From assembly GCA_903901045.1 (NCBI GenBank), contig CAIUPP010000021.1, positions 1 through 64,000 on the forward strand: 64,000 nucleotides of DNA, given 5' to 3'. Made by a program: the position numbers and the translations under genes. Of this stretch, positions 42,739 to 52,206 are shown piece after piece; position 1 is the stretch's first letter, and each line of letters starts with the position of its first letter. The notes below the pieces were generated by a model. It ran no database searches, was not told the DNA's origin, and saw nothing but the letters and a program-made list of their open reading frames with translations. Origin of the DNA: an uncultured Planctomycetota bacterium. Its GTDB lineage: Bacteria > Planctomycetota > Brocadiia > CAIUPP01.

Positions 42739-44777
42739 AATCACTCTTTATTGGGGTAAGCCATCCGATGAGCGCCCACAGCCATTCGGACATTCAAAAG
42801 ATAATCCCCAGGATTGGGGAGGTGAGCGGGTTCTTTGCGGCCGACCTCAATTTCCGGCGGCATCCGCCGGGTGAATCCAACGCGGCGCGGGACTATCCCG
42901 GGCTTACCGCCGAGAAATTGGTCAACTGGAACAAAGCCATCCATGCGGATGAATTGATGTGGGCTTTTGGAAAACTCCAGTCCGGCCACGCCACGTTCCC
43001 CAGCAAGGTGCTTCCGGGAATGGAGCGCCTTTCCCCGGACTTCTTCCGCCGGTGCTGCGAACTCTCCAAGGCGGCGGGGATGTACGTCGTTGCGTACACC
43101 TGCGGAGGAGATGACCTCCACGCCTTTCAGCAGCATCCGGAGTGGTTCCGGGAATATGGCCCCGGCTACGCCTGCCTGAACGCCCCCTTCTGGGACAGGG
43201 AATTCGAAGCGGTTCAAGAGATGCTGCGCCTCTTTCCCTGTGACGGACTCTTCTACGACATGGTCAGGTTCTCGGGCCACTGCACCTGTGAGTTCTGCCA
43301 GACCGCCTACCGGGGATTCTACGGTGAGCGAATGCCGGAAAGGCACGACACGAGAAAATGCCGGGCCGATCTCTGGCGCTGGAAGGAGGAGAAGCGGGAC
43401 GTTCTGAGATTCCGGCAGGATACCTGGAAGCGGTGGGTCGCGCGCGCAACCCGGGCCGGACGGGAGATCGTGCCGCAGGTTGAAATCAGCCTCAATCATC
43501 AATGGCTCCGGCCGGACGGTCTGCCCTATGAATTGCTGGAGCACTTCGACTGGTATTTCTGCGAATTCGGCATGGCGGAATGGGTTGGGGAAATCCTGCG
43601 GGCCTGGGGGGGCGACAAGCCTGTTCTGTGCGGCAACGTGCTCGCCCCGCGGCAGGCGGCGCACTTGTTGGGCCGCCGCATGATCCCGGACGCCTACGAC
43701 ACTTTCGTGGACTATCGGACGGGGAAGCTGGTGTCCCTGGGGGATGCGCGCCTCAGGCCGATCGTGCAGACACTCAACGAGTTGAAGGAATGCAAACCCT
43801 GCACGCGCGACGCCTCCGCCATTCCTCATGCGGCAGTGCTCTTCGCCGCCGCCGGAAATCCGCGCCTCGATCTGTGGTTTGAGGAGAGCGTCTACACCCG
43901 GATTGTCACGGCATGCGTGCGCGAGGCAACGCGGATGAACCTGAGCTGCTGCGCCGTGGAGATTGCGGAGCGGCTGACCCGCGGAACATTGGACCGGCAT
44001 GAGGTGATCTTCGCCCCCGACCTGGGATGCCTGGATCAGGAACTGGCGGCGATGCTCGCGGAGTGGGTCGGCCGGGGCGGCGTCCTCGTGGCCGGCGGAC
44101 TGTTTGCGCTGCTGGACAAGCAGGGGGAGATACTGCCGGCTTTTGCCGATCAGGGTTTGTTGGGAGTCAGGAAGCTGGAAGGTCCCCTGGATACTTTCAG
44201 CGTGCTCACCGACTTCCGCAGCGGCGGCGGGAAACAGATGATGGCCGATCTGGCGGCCCTGGATGATGTCATTCTGTGCGCCCCCACGACGGCGGAGCCG
44301 GTGGCGTTCGGAAACGTGGGCGCGGACGAGAACGTCCCGCTGATCTGGCGAAACAAGGTGGGCGAAGGCGTCGTCCTCTACCTTGCGGGCAGGACGGGAA
44401 GGCGGATTGAAGAAGACCCCGAGAAGAGCGCCGCCGCGATGCGAAATTGCCTGCGAACGCTGCTCTTACCGCATATCAAAAGAGCGCCCTTTCGCACGGG
44501 CATGGAATATCCAACGGAAGTGTGGCTGAACGAACAACCCCGCGAGAAACGACTGGTCATGCACCTCGTGGCCTTTGAAAAGCCGCTCCTGGGCCAGCAT
44601 GTATCCGTGCGGGCCGATTTGATTGCGGCCGACACTCTGGAAATTGTGCATCCCGCATCAAAGAAAGCGGTGGTGCGGGGGGAACGAAAGGACGGGTATG
44701 TGCAATTTCCTCTGGCCGAAGTGCATGAACACATGATCCTCACCTTCAAGCGCTTTGATCAGGCGAAGCAGGTATAA
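42735..44777 (+). CDS. GH42-like putative glycosidase with beta-galactosidase trimerisation-type domain
   Basis: A 680-residue protein. The N-terminal TIM barrel has FFAADLNFRRHPPG, GMYVVAYTCGGDD, LFYDMVRFSGHCTCEFCQTAY (shown to residue 20 only as a marker of a CxCxFC cluster) and VPQVEISLNHQW. The central/C-terminal part has LDRHEVIFAPDLGCLDQELAAML and GGVLVAGGLFALLD, as in the trimerisation domain of GH42 beta-galactosidases. The CTCEFC cysteines suggest a structural metal, as in several GH42 relatives. The GTG at 42735 overlaps the preceding stop; an ATG at 42768 is the alternative. It closes the rightward glycosidase operon. Confidence 0.75.
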   Translation: MKSLFIGVSHPMSAHSHSDIQKIIPRIGEVSGFFAADLNFRRHPPGESNAARDYPGLTAEKLVNWNKAIHADELMWAFGKLQSGHATFPSKVLPGMERLSPDFFRRCCELSKAAGMYVVAYTCGGDDLHAFQQHPEWFREYGPGYACLNAPFWDREFEAVQEMLRLFPCDGLFYDMVRFSGHCTCEFCQTAYRGFYGERMPERHDTRKCRADLWRWKEEKRDVLRFRQDTWKRWVARATRAGREIVPQVEISLNHQWLRPDGLPYELLEHFDWYFCEFGMAEWVGEILRAWGGDKPVLCGNVLAPRQAAHLLGRRMIPDAYDTFVDYRTGKLVSLGDARLRPIVQTLNELKECKPCTRDASAIPHAAVLFAAAGNPRLDLWFEESVYTRIVTACVREATRMNLSCCAVEIAERLTRGTLDRHEVIFAPDLGCLDQELAAMLAEWVGRGGVLVAGGLFALLDKQGEILPAFADQGLLGVRKLEGPLDTFSVLTDFRSGGGKQMMADLAALDDVILCAPTTAEPVAFGNVGADENVPLIWRNKVGEGVVLYLAGRTGRRIEEDPEKSAAAMRNCLRTLLLPHIKRAPFRTGMEYPTEVWLNEQPREKRLVMHLVAFEKPLLGQHVSVRADLIAADTLEIVHPASKKAVVRGERKDGYVQFPLAEVHEHMILTFKRFDQAKQV

Positions 44778-44876
44778 TCCCTCCTCGTCGACTCCGGACG
44801 CTGACGCAGGACGTCTTCTTGAAGAAGACGTTCATGGTCGGCGACATCAGGTTCGAACAGGACAAGGATCCGGCAC

Positions 44877-45158
44877 ATGAGCATCTTCGAAATCACAATG
44901 CTGGTCTGTTTTGGCGTGGCGTGGCCGTTTTCGATCCTGAAGTCCTGGCGGTCGCGAAGCAATGCGGGCAAGAGCGTTGCCTTCCTGATCGTCATCCTCA
45001 TCGGATACGTCTCCGGGGTCATTCACAAACTGCTCTACAGCCGCGACCCGGTCATTGCCCTCTACCTGCTCAACGGGGTCATGGTCCTGACGGACATCCT
45101 GATCTACGTTCGCAACCATCGCTTGCAGAGTTCCCTCACGGAAGAGAGCGGCAAGTGA
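44877..45158 (+). CDS. Small PQ-loop-like membrane protein
   Basis: A 93-residue protein with three hydrophobic helices: about residues 4-20 (EITMLVCFGVAWPFSIL), 33-52 and 62-78, then a polar tail. The first helix contains the WPFSILKSWRS element similar to the PQ-motif of SWEET/SemiSWEET half transporters. A SemiSWEET-like sugar carrier dimer would fit the neighbouring glycosidase operon, but the match is by pattern only. It begins 99 bp after the GH42-like gene on the same strand. Confidence 0.65.
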   Translation: MSIFEITMLVCFGVAWPFSILKSWRSRSNAGKSVAFLIVILIGYVSGVIHKLLYSRDPVIALYLLNGVMVLTDILIYVRNHRLQSSLTEESGK

Positions 45159-45243
45159 AGGCGGGCGCTTGGGTTCGGCAGCGCCGCTGGATCGGCAGGT
45201 TGTTGCGCGGGCCAGCGTGACGCAGCGCGGACCCGTGCCGCGG

Positions 45244-46368
45244 CTACTTGGTCACTGCGATGGACTTCCGGAAGAGCGCCAGGCTGTACACGAAGAACCC
45301 CACCCCGATTACGCTCACCATCAGGAATTGAGGCCAGACCGTGGCAATGCCGCCGCCGCGGTAGATGATCACCTGCGAGAAACTGACGAAATGGCGCGAC
45401 GGCATGAAGAACGTGATGTACTGTAGCCATTGCGGCTGGCTTTCGATGGGCGTCGAGCCGCCCGAGAGCAACTGCATCGCCACAACGAGCAGGATGACCA
45501 GAAGCGCGAACTGCGCCATGGACCGCGAAATCGTCCCCAGGAATATCCCCAAGGCGGTCGTAAAGAACAGATAGAGAATCACGCCGCAGAACCAGAGCGT
45601 GACCGAGCCGGCAAAGGGCACCTGCAGGGCCATCCTCACCACCAGGAAGAGCGATAGGGCCGTCGCAACGAGAATCACCAGGCCGTTGGCCCATACCTTC
45701 GCCATCGCGATCTCGAAGGAGGTCAGCGGCATCACCAGAAGATGCTCCAGCGTTCCATGCTCGCGTTCGCGCAGCACCGCCGCGCCCGTCAGGATCATCG
45801 TGAGCAGCGTGATCTGGTTGATAATGGCCACGATGCTCACAAACCAGGAAGTCTCGCCGTTCGGATTGAACAGCTTGCGGATGACCAGATTGGCGGGATA
45901 GCTTGGCGGCGCATCCGTGCGCGTCAGGAAGTTCCTGATGCGCGCGTCGACGATGTTCTGAATGTAGTTCGCGCCGATGCTGGCCTGCTGCATGGCCGTC
46001 GCGTCGATATTCAGTTGGATATCCGGGTTGCGGCCGGCGCGAAGATCGTGTTCGAACATCGGCGGGATGACCACGACGAACATGAACCGGCCCTCGTCCA
46101 TCGCGCTTTCGATCTCATCGGCCGCGATGGCCTCGGGCAACTGGAAATAGGGGCGGTAGAACGCATTGGCCAGTTCCTTGGACAAGGCCGAGTGGTCCTC
46201 GTCCACGAACGCAATGGAGGCGTTGTGAAGCTCGGAAGAGGTGCCGGTCGCCTGCATGTAGATGGCCGCCGTGAACGCGTAGGCGACGAACAGGATCAGC
46301 ACCACATCGCTTCCCAGGCTGCGAAGTTCCTTGATCCCCAGCCAGAAAATATTCAGGAACGACCGCAT
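45244..46368 (-). CDS. ABC-2 type permease (YhhJ-like)
   Basis: A 374-residue membrane protein: one N-terminal helix (LGSDVVLILFVAYAFTAAIYM), a periplasmic domain of about 140 residues, then five or six helices with EREHGTLEHLLVMPLTSFEIAMAK, the typical ABC-2 coupling motif. It matches the YhhJ/DrrB-like partner of RbbA. ATG at 46366-46368 with AGGAGAAG upstream, two bases after the upstream stop. Last gene of the four-gene leftward efflux operon. Confidence 0.9.
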   Translation of the reverse strand: MRSFLNIFWLGIKELRSLGSDVVLILFVAYAFTAAIYMQATGTSSELHNASIAFVDEDHSALSKELANAFYRPYFQLPEAIAADEIESAMDEGRFMFVVVIPPMFEHDLRAGRNPDIQLNIDATAMQQASIGANYIQNIVDARIRNFLTRTDAPPSYPANLVIRKLFNPNGETSWFVSIVAIINQITLLTMILTGAAVLREREHGTLEHLLVMPLTSFEIAMAKVWANGLVILVATALSLFLVVRMALQVPFAGSVTLWFCGVILYLFFTTALGIFLGTISRSMAQFALLVILLVVAMQLLSGGSTPIESQPQWLQYITFFMPSRHFVSFSQVIIYRGGGIATVWPQFLMVSVIGVGFFVYSLALFRKSIAVTK

Positions 46369-46370
46369 CG

Positions 46371-49163
46371 CTACTTCTCCTGTTTTCTCATCCCCAGCGC
46401 GCTGATCGCCCACAGACACGGAATGCAGCAAGCGAGGAATATCGCGTCAGTCAGCATGAAGCTCGGGCCGAGTCCCTTGGTGAACGCGCCCAGGCTGGCA
46501 TGCATGTAGTACGTCGTCGGCCAGGTCAGACCGATGATCCGGGCCTGCCCTTCCAGCGTCGAGACCGGCTGCAGCAGGCCCGAGAACTGGATGCTGGGCA
46601 GAACCGTCACGATCGCGGTGATGAAGACCGCCGCGACCTGGCTGCTGGTGAAGGACGAAATGGCCATGCCGATGCCCGTGGTCACGATGACATACAGCAC
46701 CGTGCAGGCCGTCAGCATGAGGAAGCTGCCCTTGATCGGGATGTCGAAAATCACCAGCGCCATGCCGATCAGAATGAAGTAGTTCATCATGGCGATGACC
46801 ACGTAGGGCAATTGCTTCCCGAGAAGATATTCCAGCTTCCTCGTCGGGGTGACGTAGAAGTTGATGATCGACCCCAGTTCCTTTTCCCGCACGATGCTGA
46901 TCGCCATGAGAATCGCCGGTATCAGCACCAGCACCAGGGCCGGGACGCTGGGCACGATGGCATAGAGGCTTTCAAAGGTGGGGTTGTACATGTACCTGGT
47001 TTGAATATTCGCGGTATTCTTCCTCGGGCCGGCGTACAGTCCGCTGCCGGGGTCGTTCAGGATGGTGTAGCCGACCCCCTGGACGTACTGCCCGAGGGTT
47101 TCGGCGCGGAATGCGTTGGCGCCGTCCACCTGCGCCTGAATCTCCGGGCCGTTGTTCTTGAGAAGGTCCCTGCCGAAGTTCGGCGGGACCTCCAGAATCA
47201 GCGAGACGTCGTCCGATTGCAGCCGCTCCAGCGCCTCCTGCGTGCTGTGGGCCGGAGGCATCTCGGTGAAGTACCGGGGCGCCCCCGAGAACTGCTCCAG
47301 ATAATAGTGGCTTTGCGGCGACTGATCGAGATCGAGCGCGGCATATTTGACATGTTCCACGTCGAAGGAAATCCCGAAGCCGCAGCCGAGCATCAGCAGC
47401 GCCGAACCGACGAAGGCGAACGCCAGACGCACGGGATCGCGGCGGATCTGCACCGCCTCGTTGTTGGCGTAAGCCAGCATCCGGCCGAGGCTGAACCAGC
47501 TTCTGCGGCGCGGCGGCGCGGGAGGCGCGCTCGGCGGCGGGGGGGCGGGCGCGCTCACGGGGGCGGCCTCCTTCTCCTTGCCGGGGGGCGCGCCGGAGGC
47601 AATCGCATCCTCCATGTAGCCAATGAAGGCCTCCTCCAGGCTGCCGGCTTTCCGCGCCTCGATCAATTTCTGCGGCGCATCGCAGGCCAGCACCTTGCCC
47701 GCGTTCATCAGCGAAATCCGGTCGCAGCGCATCGCCTCATTCATGAAGTGCGTCGTCACAAAGATCGTCACCCCTTGCCGCCGCGACAGGTCGATCAGCA
47801 GTTCCCAGAAACTGTCCCGGGCGACCGGATCAACGCCCGAAGTCGGCTCGTCCAGAATCAGCATTTCCGGCTCGTGCAGAACGGCCACCGCCAGCGAAAG
47901 CCTCTGGCGTATGCCCAGCGGCAGGTCTTCGGCCAGCGTATCCAGATGCGGGCCCAGCCCGAATTTCTCGGCCAGTTCCTTGATCCGCGACTCGGTTTTC
48001 TCGGGCGTCATGTGATACAGGCGGGCGTCCAGAATCAGGTTCTGCCGGACGGTCAATTCGGTGTACAGCGAAAAGGCCTGCGTCATGTAGCCGATGTGAT
48101 TGCGCACTTCCAGGCTTCCGGCTTCGACGGACTGTCCGAAGAGCGTGGCGGTTCCCTCGGTGGGAGGCAGGAGCCCGGTCAGCATCTTCATGGTCGTGGA
48201 CTTGCCGCAACCGTTGGAGCCGAGGAAGCCGAAGATCTCGCCGCGCTCGATGGACAGACTGACATGGTCCACCGCGACGAATTTGCCGAAGCGCCGCGTC
48301 AGGCCTTTGGCCTCAATGGCAATGGCCGTCTGGGTGGCCGCGCGAGGCGGGATAATCACCTCGTTGTGCCCGGCGCGCTTTTCCTCCGGGAGCAGGGCGA
48401 TGAAGCATTTCTCCAGATCGGGCGTGCCCGTCCGCTGCATCAACTCCGAGGGGGTTCCCGTCGCCAGGACGCGCCCGGCATCCATCGCGACGATCCAATC
48501 CCACTTCTGCGCCTCGTCCATGTAAGCGGTGGAAATCACCACGCTCATGCCGCGGCGCTTCGCTCGAATATCGTCAATCAGCGTCCAGAACTGCCTTCGG
48601 GAAAGGGGATCAACCCCGGTGGTCGGCTCATCGAGGACCAGGAGGTCCGGCTCATGGACCAGCGCGCCGCAAAGCCCCACTTTCTGCTTCATTCCGCCCG
48701 AGAGCTTCCCGGCGGGGCGTTCGGGAAAGGGGCCCAGCCCGGTGGCGTCGAGCAGTTCTTTGACGCGGACGGGACGCTCCTCGGCGGACAGGCCGAAGAG
48801 CCTGGCCATGAAGTCGACGTTCTCGTTGACGCTGAGTTCCAGGTAGAGGTTCTTGCCCAACCCCTGGGGCATGTAGGCGATTTGCGGACAGACGGTATTG
48901 CGATGCCGCGCCTCGGCGATGTTCCCGCCCAGGACCGTCACGCTTCCCTGCTGCAGCGTCTTCGATCCGGCGATCAGCGCCATCATCGTGGACTTGCCCA
49001 CGCCGTCGGGCCCGATGATGCCGACCATGCAGCCGGTGGGAATATCCAGGGAGATATTGTCGAGCGCTGCGACCTTGCCATAGCGGTGGGTCACGTTCTT
49101 GATCGAGACCACCGGAGGGCCGGCGGACGCGCTCGAAGACTCCCGAGTTGCACATGGCTGCAT
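46371..49163 (-). CDS. rbbA: RbbA-like protein: two ABC ATPases fused to an ABC-2 permease
   Basis: A 930-residue fusion. ATPase 1 (residues about 20-250): Walker A GPDGVGKST, signature LSGGMKQKVGLC, Walker B LLVLDEPTTGVDP. ATPase 2 (about 285-515): Walker A GSNGCGKST, Q-loop GYMTQAFSLY, a degenerate signature LPLGIRQRLSLA, Walker B MLILDEPTSGVDP. A Pro/Ala linker (about 540-565) leads to a permease (about 575-930) with one helix, a periplasmic domain and ABC-2 helices with SIVREKELGSIINFYVTPT. In E. coli the homologue binds ribosomes and sits with YhiI and YhhJ. The first P-loop has Asp-Gly-Val where Asn-Gly-Ala/Cys is usual. Confidence 0.92.
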   Translation of the reverse strand: MQPCATRESSSASAGPPVVSIKNVTHRYGKVAALDNISLDIPTGCMVGIIGPDGVGKSTMMALIAGSKTLQQGSVTVLGGNIAEARHRNTVCPQIAYMPQGLGKNLYLELSVNENVDFMARLFGLSAEERPVRVKELLDATGLGPFPERPAGKLSGGMKQKVGLCGALVHEPDLLVLDEPTTGVDPLSRRQFWTLIDDIRAKRRGMSVVISTAYMDEAQKWDWIVAMDAGRVLATGTPSELMQRTGTPDLEKCFIALLPEEKRAGHNEVIIPPRAATQTAIAIEAKGLTRRFGKFVAVDHVSLSIERGEIFGFLGSNGCGKSTTMKMLTGLLPPTEGTATLFGQSVEAGSLEVRNHIGYMTQAFSLYTELTVRQNLILDARLYHMTPEKTESRIKELAEKFGLGPHLDTLAEDLPLGIRQRLSLAVAVLHEPEMLILDEPTSGVDPVARDSFWELLIDLSRRQGVTIFVTTHFMNEAMRCDRISLMNAGKVLACDAPQKLIEARKAGSLEEAFIGYMEDAIASGAPPGKEKEAAPVSAPAPPPPSAPPAPPRRRSWFSLGRMLAYANNEAVQIRRDPVRLAFAFVGSALLMLGCGFGISFDVEHVKYAALDLDQSPQSHYYLEQFSGAPRYFTEMPPAHSTQEALERLQSDDVSLILEVPPNFGRDLLKNNGPEIQAQVDGANAFRAETLGQYVQGVGYTILNDPGSGLYAGPRKNTANIQTRYMYNPTFESLYAIVPSVPALVLVLIPAILMAISIVREKELGSIINFYVTPTRKLEYLLGKQLPYVVIAMMNYFILIGMALVIFDIPIKGSFLMLTACTVLYVIVTTGIGMAISSFTSSQVAAVFITAIVTVLPSIQFSGLLQPVSTLEGQARIIGLTWPTTYYMHASLGAFTKGLGPSFMLTDAIFLACCIPCLWAISALGMRKQEK

Positions 49164-49240
49164 GAATCAGGTCTCCTGCGCGTGTTCTATCAGCGCCCCG
49201 GCGACGGCCGGGCTTCCGTGGGGAGCCGAGGATCGGCCGG

Positions 49241-50260
49241 TTACTTAGTCCGCTTTTCGCCCGCTTTTTCAGGTGGCATCATGGGGGTCTGCAGCCATGC
49301 CGGCCAGACAGTGGCGTCATCCATCTTGACATACCCCACGCCGCGGACTCCCGTCTTGATGAGCTCGATGCGAGCGGCCACCAACTGCTCGGGCACCTGG
49401 ATCTTGACGCGGAACATCAGCAATTCGCGTTCGCTGCGCGTCTCGACCTGCTTGGGAGTGAACTGCGCTTCGGGCGAGACGAAGCTCACGTATCCCGCGC
49501 CCGAGCGCCCCGGCAGGAAGTCGACGGTCATGCGCGCCTCGGCGCCGATCTTGATCCTGGCGGCCTGCTCGGCCGGCAGATAAATCTCCATATAGACGTC
49601 CTTCAAGTTCACCAGGGTGAGCACTTTTCCGCCGGAGCCGACCACCTCCCCCGGTTCGGCGAGGCGATAGAGCACCCTGCCATGGACGGGGGAAAAGAGC
49701 GTCGCGTCGTCAATGCGGGACTGAACCACTCCAACGTTCGCCAGGGCGACGGTCACCTCGGCTTTGGCGGTCTGCAGGCGGGCCTTCTCCTCCGCGAGCG
49801 AGGCGGTCGTCGTTGCCAGCGAGGTCTTGCGGACGTCGTAATCCCGCTGGGAGCCGGCGCGCTCCTCCACCAGCTTGCGGGAGCGCTCCACCTCGATCTT
49901 GGCGAGGTCCAGTTCGCTGTTCCAGCGGACGATGGAGGCCTCGGCGATCGCCAGGCGTTCCTCCGCGGCGGCGACGCTCGCCTTGGCCTCGGCCATCTGG
50001 GCGTTCAGCGTGGTCGGGTCCATCCGCACGAGCACCTGGCCCGGCTCGACGAGATCCCCTTCATCCACGAGGATTTCGGTGACTCGCAACGCTTCCTTGG
50101 AGGTGACGTCGACCAGCTTGGCCTCGATCCGGCCGTTGCCGGACGCGATCCCCCTGGGCAAGGCAAATTGCTCTGCCTTCCAGTGCTTGTAACCGGCGAA
50201 CCCGGCAGCGGCGACGGCGATCGCCAGAATGCTCAGCGTCAGAGACTTTGTCCTTGACAT
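49241..50260 (-). CDS. HlyD-family periplasmic adaptor (YhiI-like)
   Basis: A 339-residue membrane-fusion protein: one N-terminal helix (LTLSILAIAVAAAGFAGY), a lipoyl-type half motif (VTEILVDEGDLVEPGQVLVRMD), a coiled-coil hairpin (about residues 88-185) and the second lipoyl half plus barrel (DATLFSPVHGRVLYRLAEPGEVV, VNLKDVYMEIYLP). It links the inner-membrane permeases to the outer-membrane factor. ATG with GGGAG five bases upstream; 14 bp from the outer-membrane factor gene. Confidence 0.92.
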   Translation of the reverse strand: MSRTKSLTLSILAIAVAAAGFAGYKHWKAEQFALPRGIASGNGRIEAKLVDVTSKEALRVTEILVDEGDLVEPGQVLVRMDPTTLNAQMAEAKASVAAAEERLAIAEASIVRWNSELDLAKIEVERSRKLVEERAGSQRDYDVRKTSLATTTASLAEEKARLQTAKAEVTVALANVGVVQSRIDDATLFSPVHGRVLYRLAEPGEVVGSGGKVLTLVNLKDVYMEIYLPAEQAARIKIGAEARMTVDFLPGRSGAGYVSFVSPEAQFTPKQVETRSERELLMFRVKIQVPEQLVAARIELIKTGVRGVGYVKMDDATVWPAWLQTPMMPPEKAGEKRTK

Positions 50261-50274
50261 GGAAGACTCCCTGG

Positions 50275-51885
50275 TTACCAGCTGGGACTAGGCAGATACG
50301 GCAAATCGCCGGCCGGCGGTGGCGGCTTCAAATCCTCCGGCTCCGGCGGCGACAACAGACGGCCCCAATCAGTGCGTTTCCGCATCTCCGCAAGAGTGCT
50401 TTCCGCGACCACGGGCTGGCTCTGCTGCAGCTCCCATCCTCCGCCCAGAGCTTTGTACAGGGCGATCAGATCGGTGGCGATGGCCGAGCGCGTTTGAGCC
50501 AGTTGGTTCTGCTCCGTCAGCAGGAAGCGCTGCGTATCCAGCACGCGCTGATAGTCCACCGCGCCTTCCCGGTATTGCGTCAGCGCCAGTTCCACCGACT
50601 CCTTGGCGTCCGCCACGGAGTTCTGGTCAAAAACCGCGGACTCCTGGCCTCTGAGGAAGCCCGTCAGGGCGTCCTCCACTTCCTGCGCCGCTTTCAGCAC
50701 CGTGTCCTGGTAATGGACCAGCGACTGCTGGAATCGCGCATCCTGCACGCGCACGTTGTTCTTGATGCGGCCGTAATTCAGGATGGGCCAGTTAATCCCC
50801 GGGCCGACGCTGTAGGCAATGCTGCCTCTGTCAAAGAGATTGTTCCAATTGGCGGACTTGCTGGTGGTGGTCTCAAACCCGAGGTTGCCGACCAGCGAAA
50901 AACTCGGATACAGGTCCGCTTTGGCGATGCCGATGCGCGCGCTCTGTGCGACCGCCGCAAGCTCCGCGCTGCGGATGTCCGGACGCCGGCGCAGCAACTC
51001 GGCCGGCATGCCCACGGCCACGTCCGAAGGAGCCGTTGGAATCACTTTCGGTCCCTCCAGCAGCGCCTTCAACTTGCCCGCCGGCTGTCCCAGCAGCGTG
51101 CACAGGGCATTTTGCGCCCGCTGGAGACTGATCTGCAATTGCGGGATGGTCGCTCGGGTGCTCTCCAGTTGCGCGCGCGCCTGAGTGACGTCCAGTTCCG
51201 TCGTGACGCCATTCCTCAAGCGAGACTCGGCAATCTGAAGCCCCTCTTCCTCCAGCGCGACGTTTTCGCGGGCCAGCTCGATGAGCGTCTCATAGGTGCG
51301 AAGCACCGCATAGGTGCGGGCGGTTTCCGCGGTGAGCGAGACAAGCGCGTCATCGTAGTCGGCCATCGAGGCGACCAGACTGGCGGCTTCCGATTCCGTG
51401 CCGCGCCGGTACTTGCCCCAGAAGTCCAACTCCCATGCCGCGTCGAAGCCAACCTGATAATCCCGGAAATTGTGCTTGAGGGGTGCGCTGTTGGGCGCAT
51501 TCTCGCTCACGCGGACGAGCGCCTCGCTTCCGGTGAGCGCCTGGGTCTGGGGATACTGCTGGCCGATGGCAATGCCCAACTGAGCCCGGGCTTCCAGGAT
51601 TCTTAGTCCGGCGATCTGCAAAGGAAGATTCTGCCGGCAGGCCAGTTGGACCAATTGATCGAGCGCCGGGTCGTTGAAACTCTTCCACCACTGCTCGCAC
51701 GCGGCGGCCTGAGTGCTGACCCGCTTGTCGCCCCGCTCGGACCACTCACTGTTGAGGTTGGTCTGGGGTTTGACGAAGTTGGGGCCTACCGTGCACCCGC
51801 AGAGCGTCAGCAGGAGGCCCACCAGTGAGGCCGCGCCGGCAATAGCGAAAGAGCCCATCGAGGGGCTATCGCCATGACTGAGCAT
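50275..51885 (-). CDS. Outer-membrane efflux lipoprotein (NodT/TolC family)
   Basis: A 536-residue outer-membrane factor. The lipoprotein signal ends LLTLCGC, followed by TVGPNFVKP, the standard start of RND/ABC-linked NodT lipoproteins. Two repeats of the long helical hairpin/beta-strand unit follow (ARTYAVLRTYETLIELARENVAL; DALTGFLRGQESAVFDQNSV). ATG at 51883-51885 with AAGGAGG seven bases upstream, which rules out the longer reading. It is the first gene of the leftward operon and has a good promoter about 60 bases upstream. Confidence 0.92.
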   Translation of the reverse strand: MLSHGDSPSMGSFAIAGAASLVGLLLTLCGCTVGPNFVKPQTNLNSEWSERGDKRVSTQAAACEQWWKSFNDPALDQLVQLACRQNLPLQIAGLRILEARAQLGIAIGQQYPQTQALTGSEALVRVSENAPNSAPLKHNFRDYQVGFDAAWELDFWGKYRRGTESEAASLVASMADYDDALVSLTAETARTYAVLRTYETLIELARENVALEEEGLQIAESRLRNGVTTELDVTQARAQLESTRATIPQLQISLQRAQNALCTLLGQPAGKLKALLEGPKVIPTAPSDVAVGMPAELLRRRPDIRSAELAAVAQSARIGIAKADLYPSFSLVGNLGFETTTSKSANWNNLFDRGSIAYSVGPGINWPILNYGRIKNNVRVQDARFQQSLVHYQDTVLKAAQEVEDALTGFLRGQESAVFDQNSVADAKESVELALTQYREGAVDYQRVLDTQRFLLTEQNQLAQTRSAIATDLIALYKALGGGWELQQSQPVVAESTLAEMRKRTDWGRLLSPPEPEDLKPPPPAGDLPYLPSPSW

Positions 51886-51947
51886 CAGGAAACCTCCTTG
51901 GATGAGCCACTCGCCGCGTTGATGTCCTAACATCCAGGCAAGACGGC

Positions 51948-51976
51948 ATGTTACGTTGTGTCGAGGCAAGTGTCAA
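51948..51976 (-). promoter_or_regulatory. Sigma70-like promoter for the efflux operon
   Basis: On the minus strand TTGACA (51971-51976), 17 bases, TAACAT (51948-51953). The start is near 51941, giving a leader of about 57 bases. The first 12 bases (TTGACACTTGCC) match the divergent promoter at 52037 except for one base. No other features are seen in the 321-bp divergent spacer 51886-52206 apart from these two promoters. Confidence 0.65.
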
Positions 51977-52036
51977 GGAGGGGGCCGTCGCCGCTCAGGC
52001 GCGGCGGAGAGCGCTGCGCGGCGGTCGAAAAGCATC

Positions 52037-52065
52037 TTGACACTTCCCACCGGGGGGTATACCAT
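52037..52065 (+). promoter_or_regulatory. Sigma70-like promoter for the signalling operon
   Basis: TTGACA (52037-52042), 17 bases, TACCAT (52060-52065). The start is near 52072, giving a leader of about 135 bases before the ATG at 52207. The -35 and -10 hexamers are the same as for the glycosidase promoter at 33496-33524. Confidence 0.6.
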
Positions 52066-52206
52066 TCAACCCAAGCGCATCGTGCGCGGAAGTTCGCCTG
52101 CGCGGCTCATCCCTGCGCGCCGCCCGAACCTTATTTCGGGAAAATATGGCCCCTCCCGGACAACGAGAAACTGAAGAGCGCGCTGAGACTTTCGGAAAGG
52201 GAACCC

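Noticed and set aside
46500-49583. 1027-residue plus-strand frame antisense to rbbA
   Set aside because: No recognisable domain and a composition mirroring the opposite codons; rbbA has both ATPase motif sets intact.
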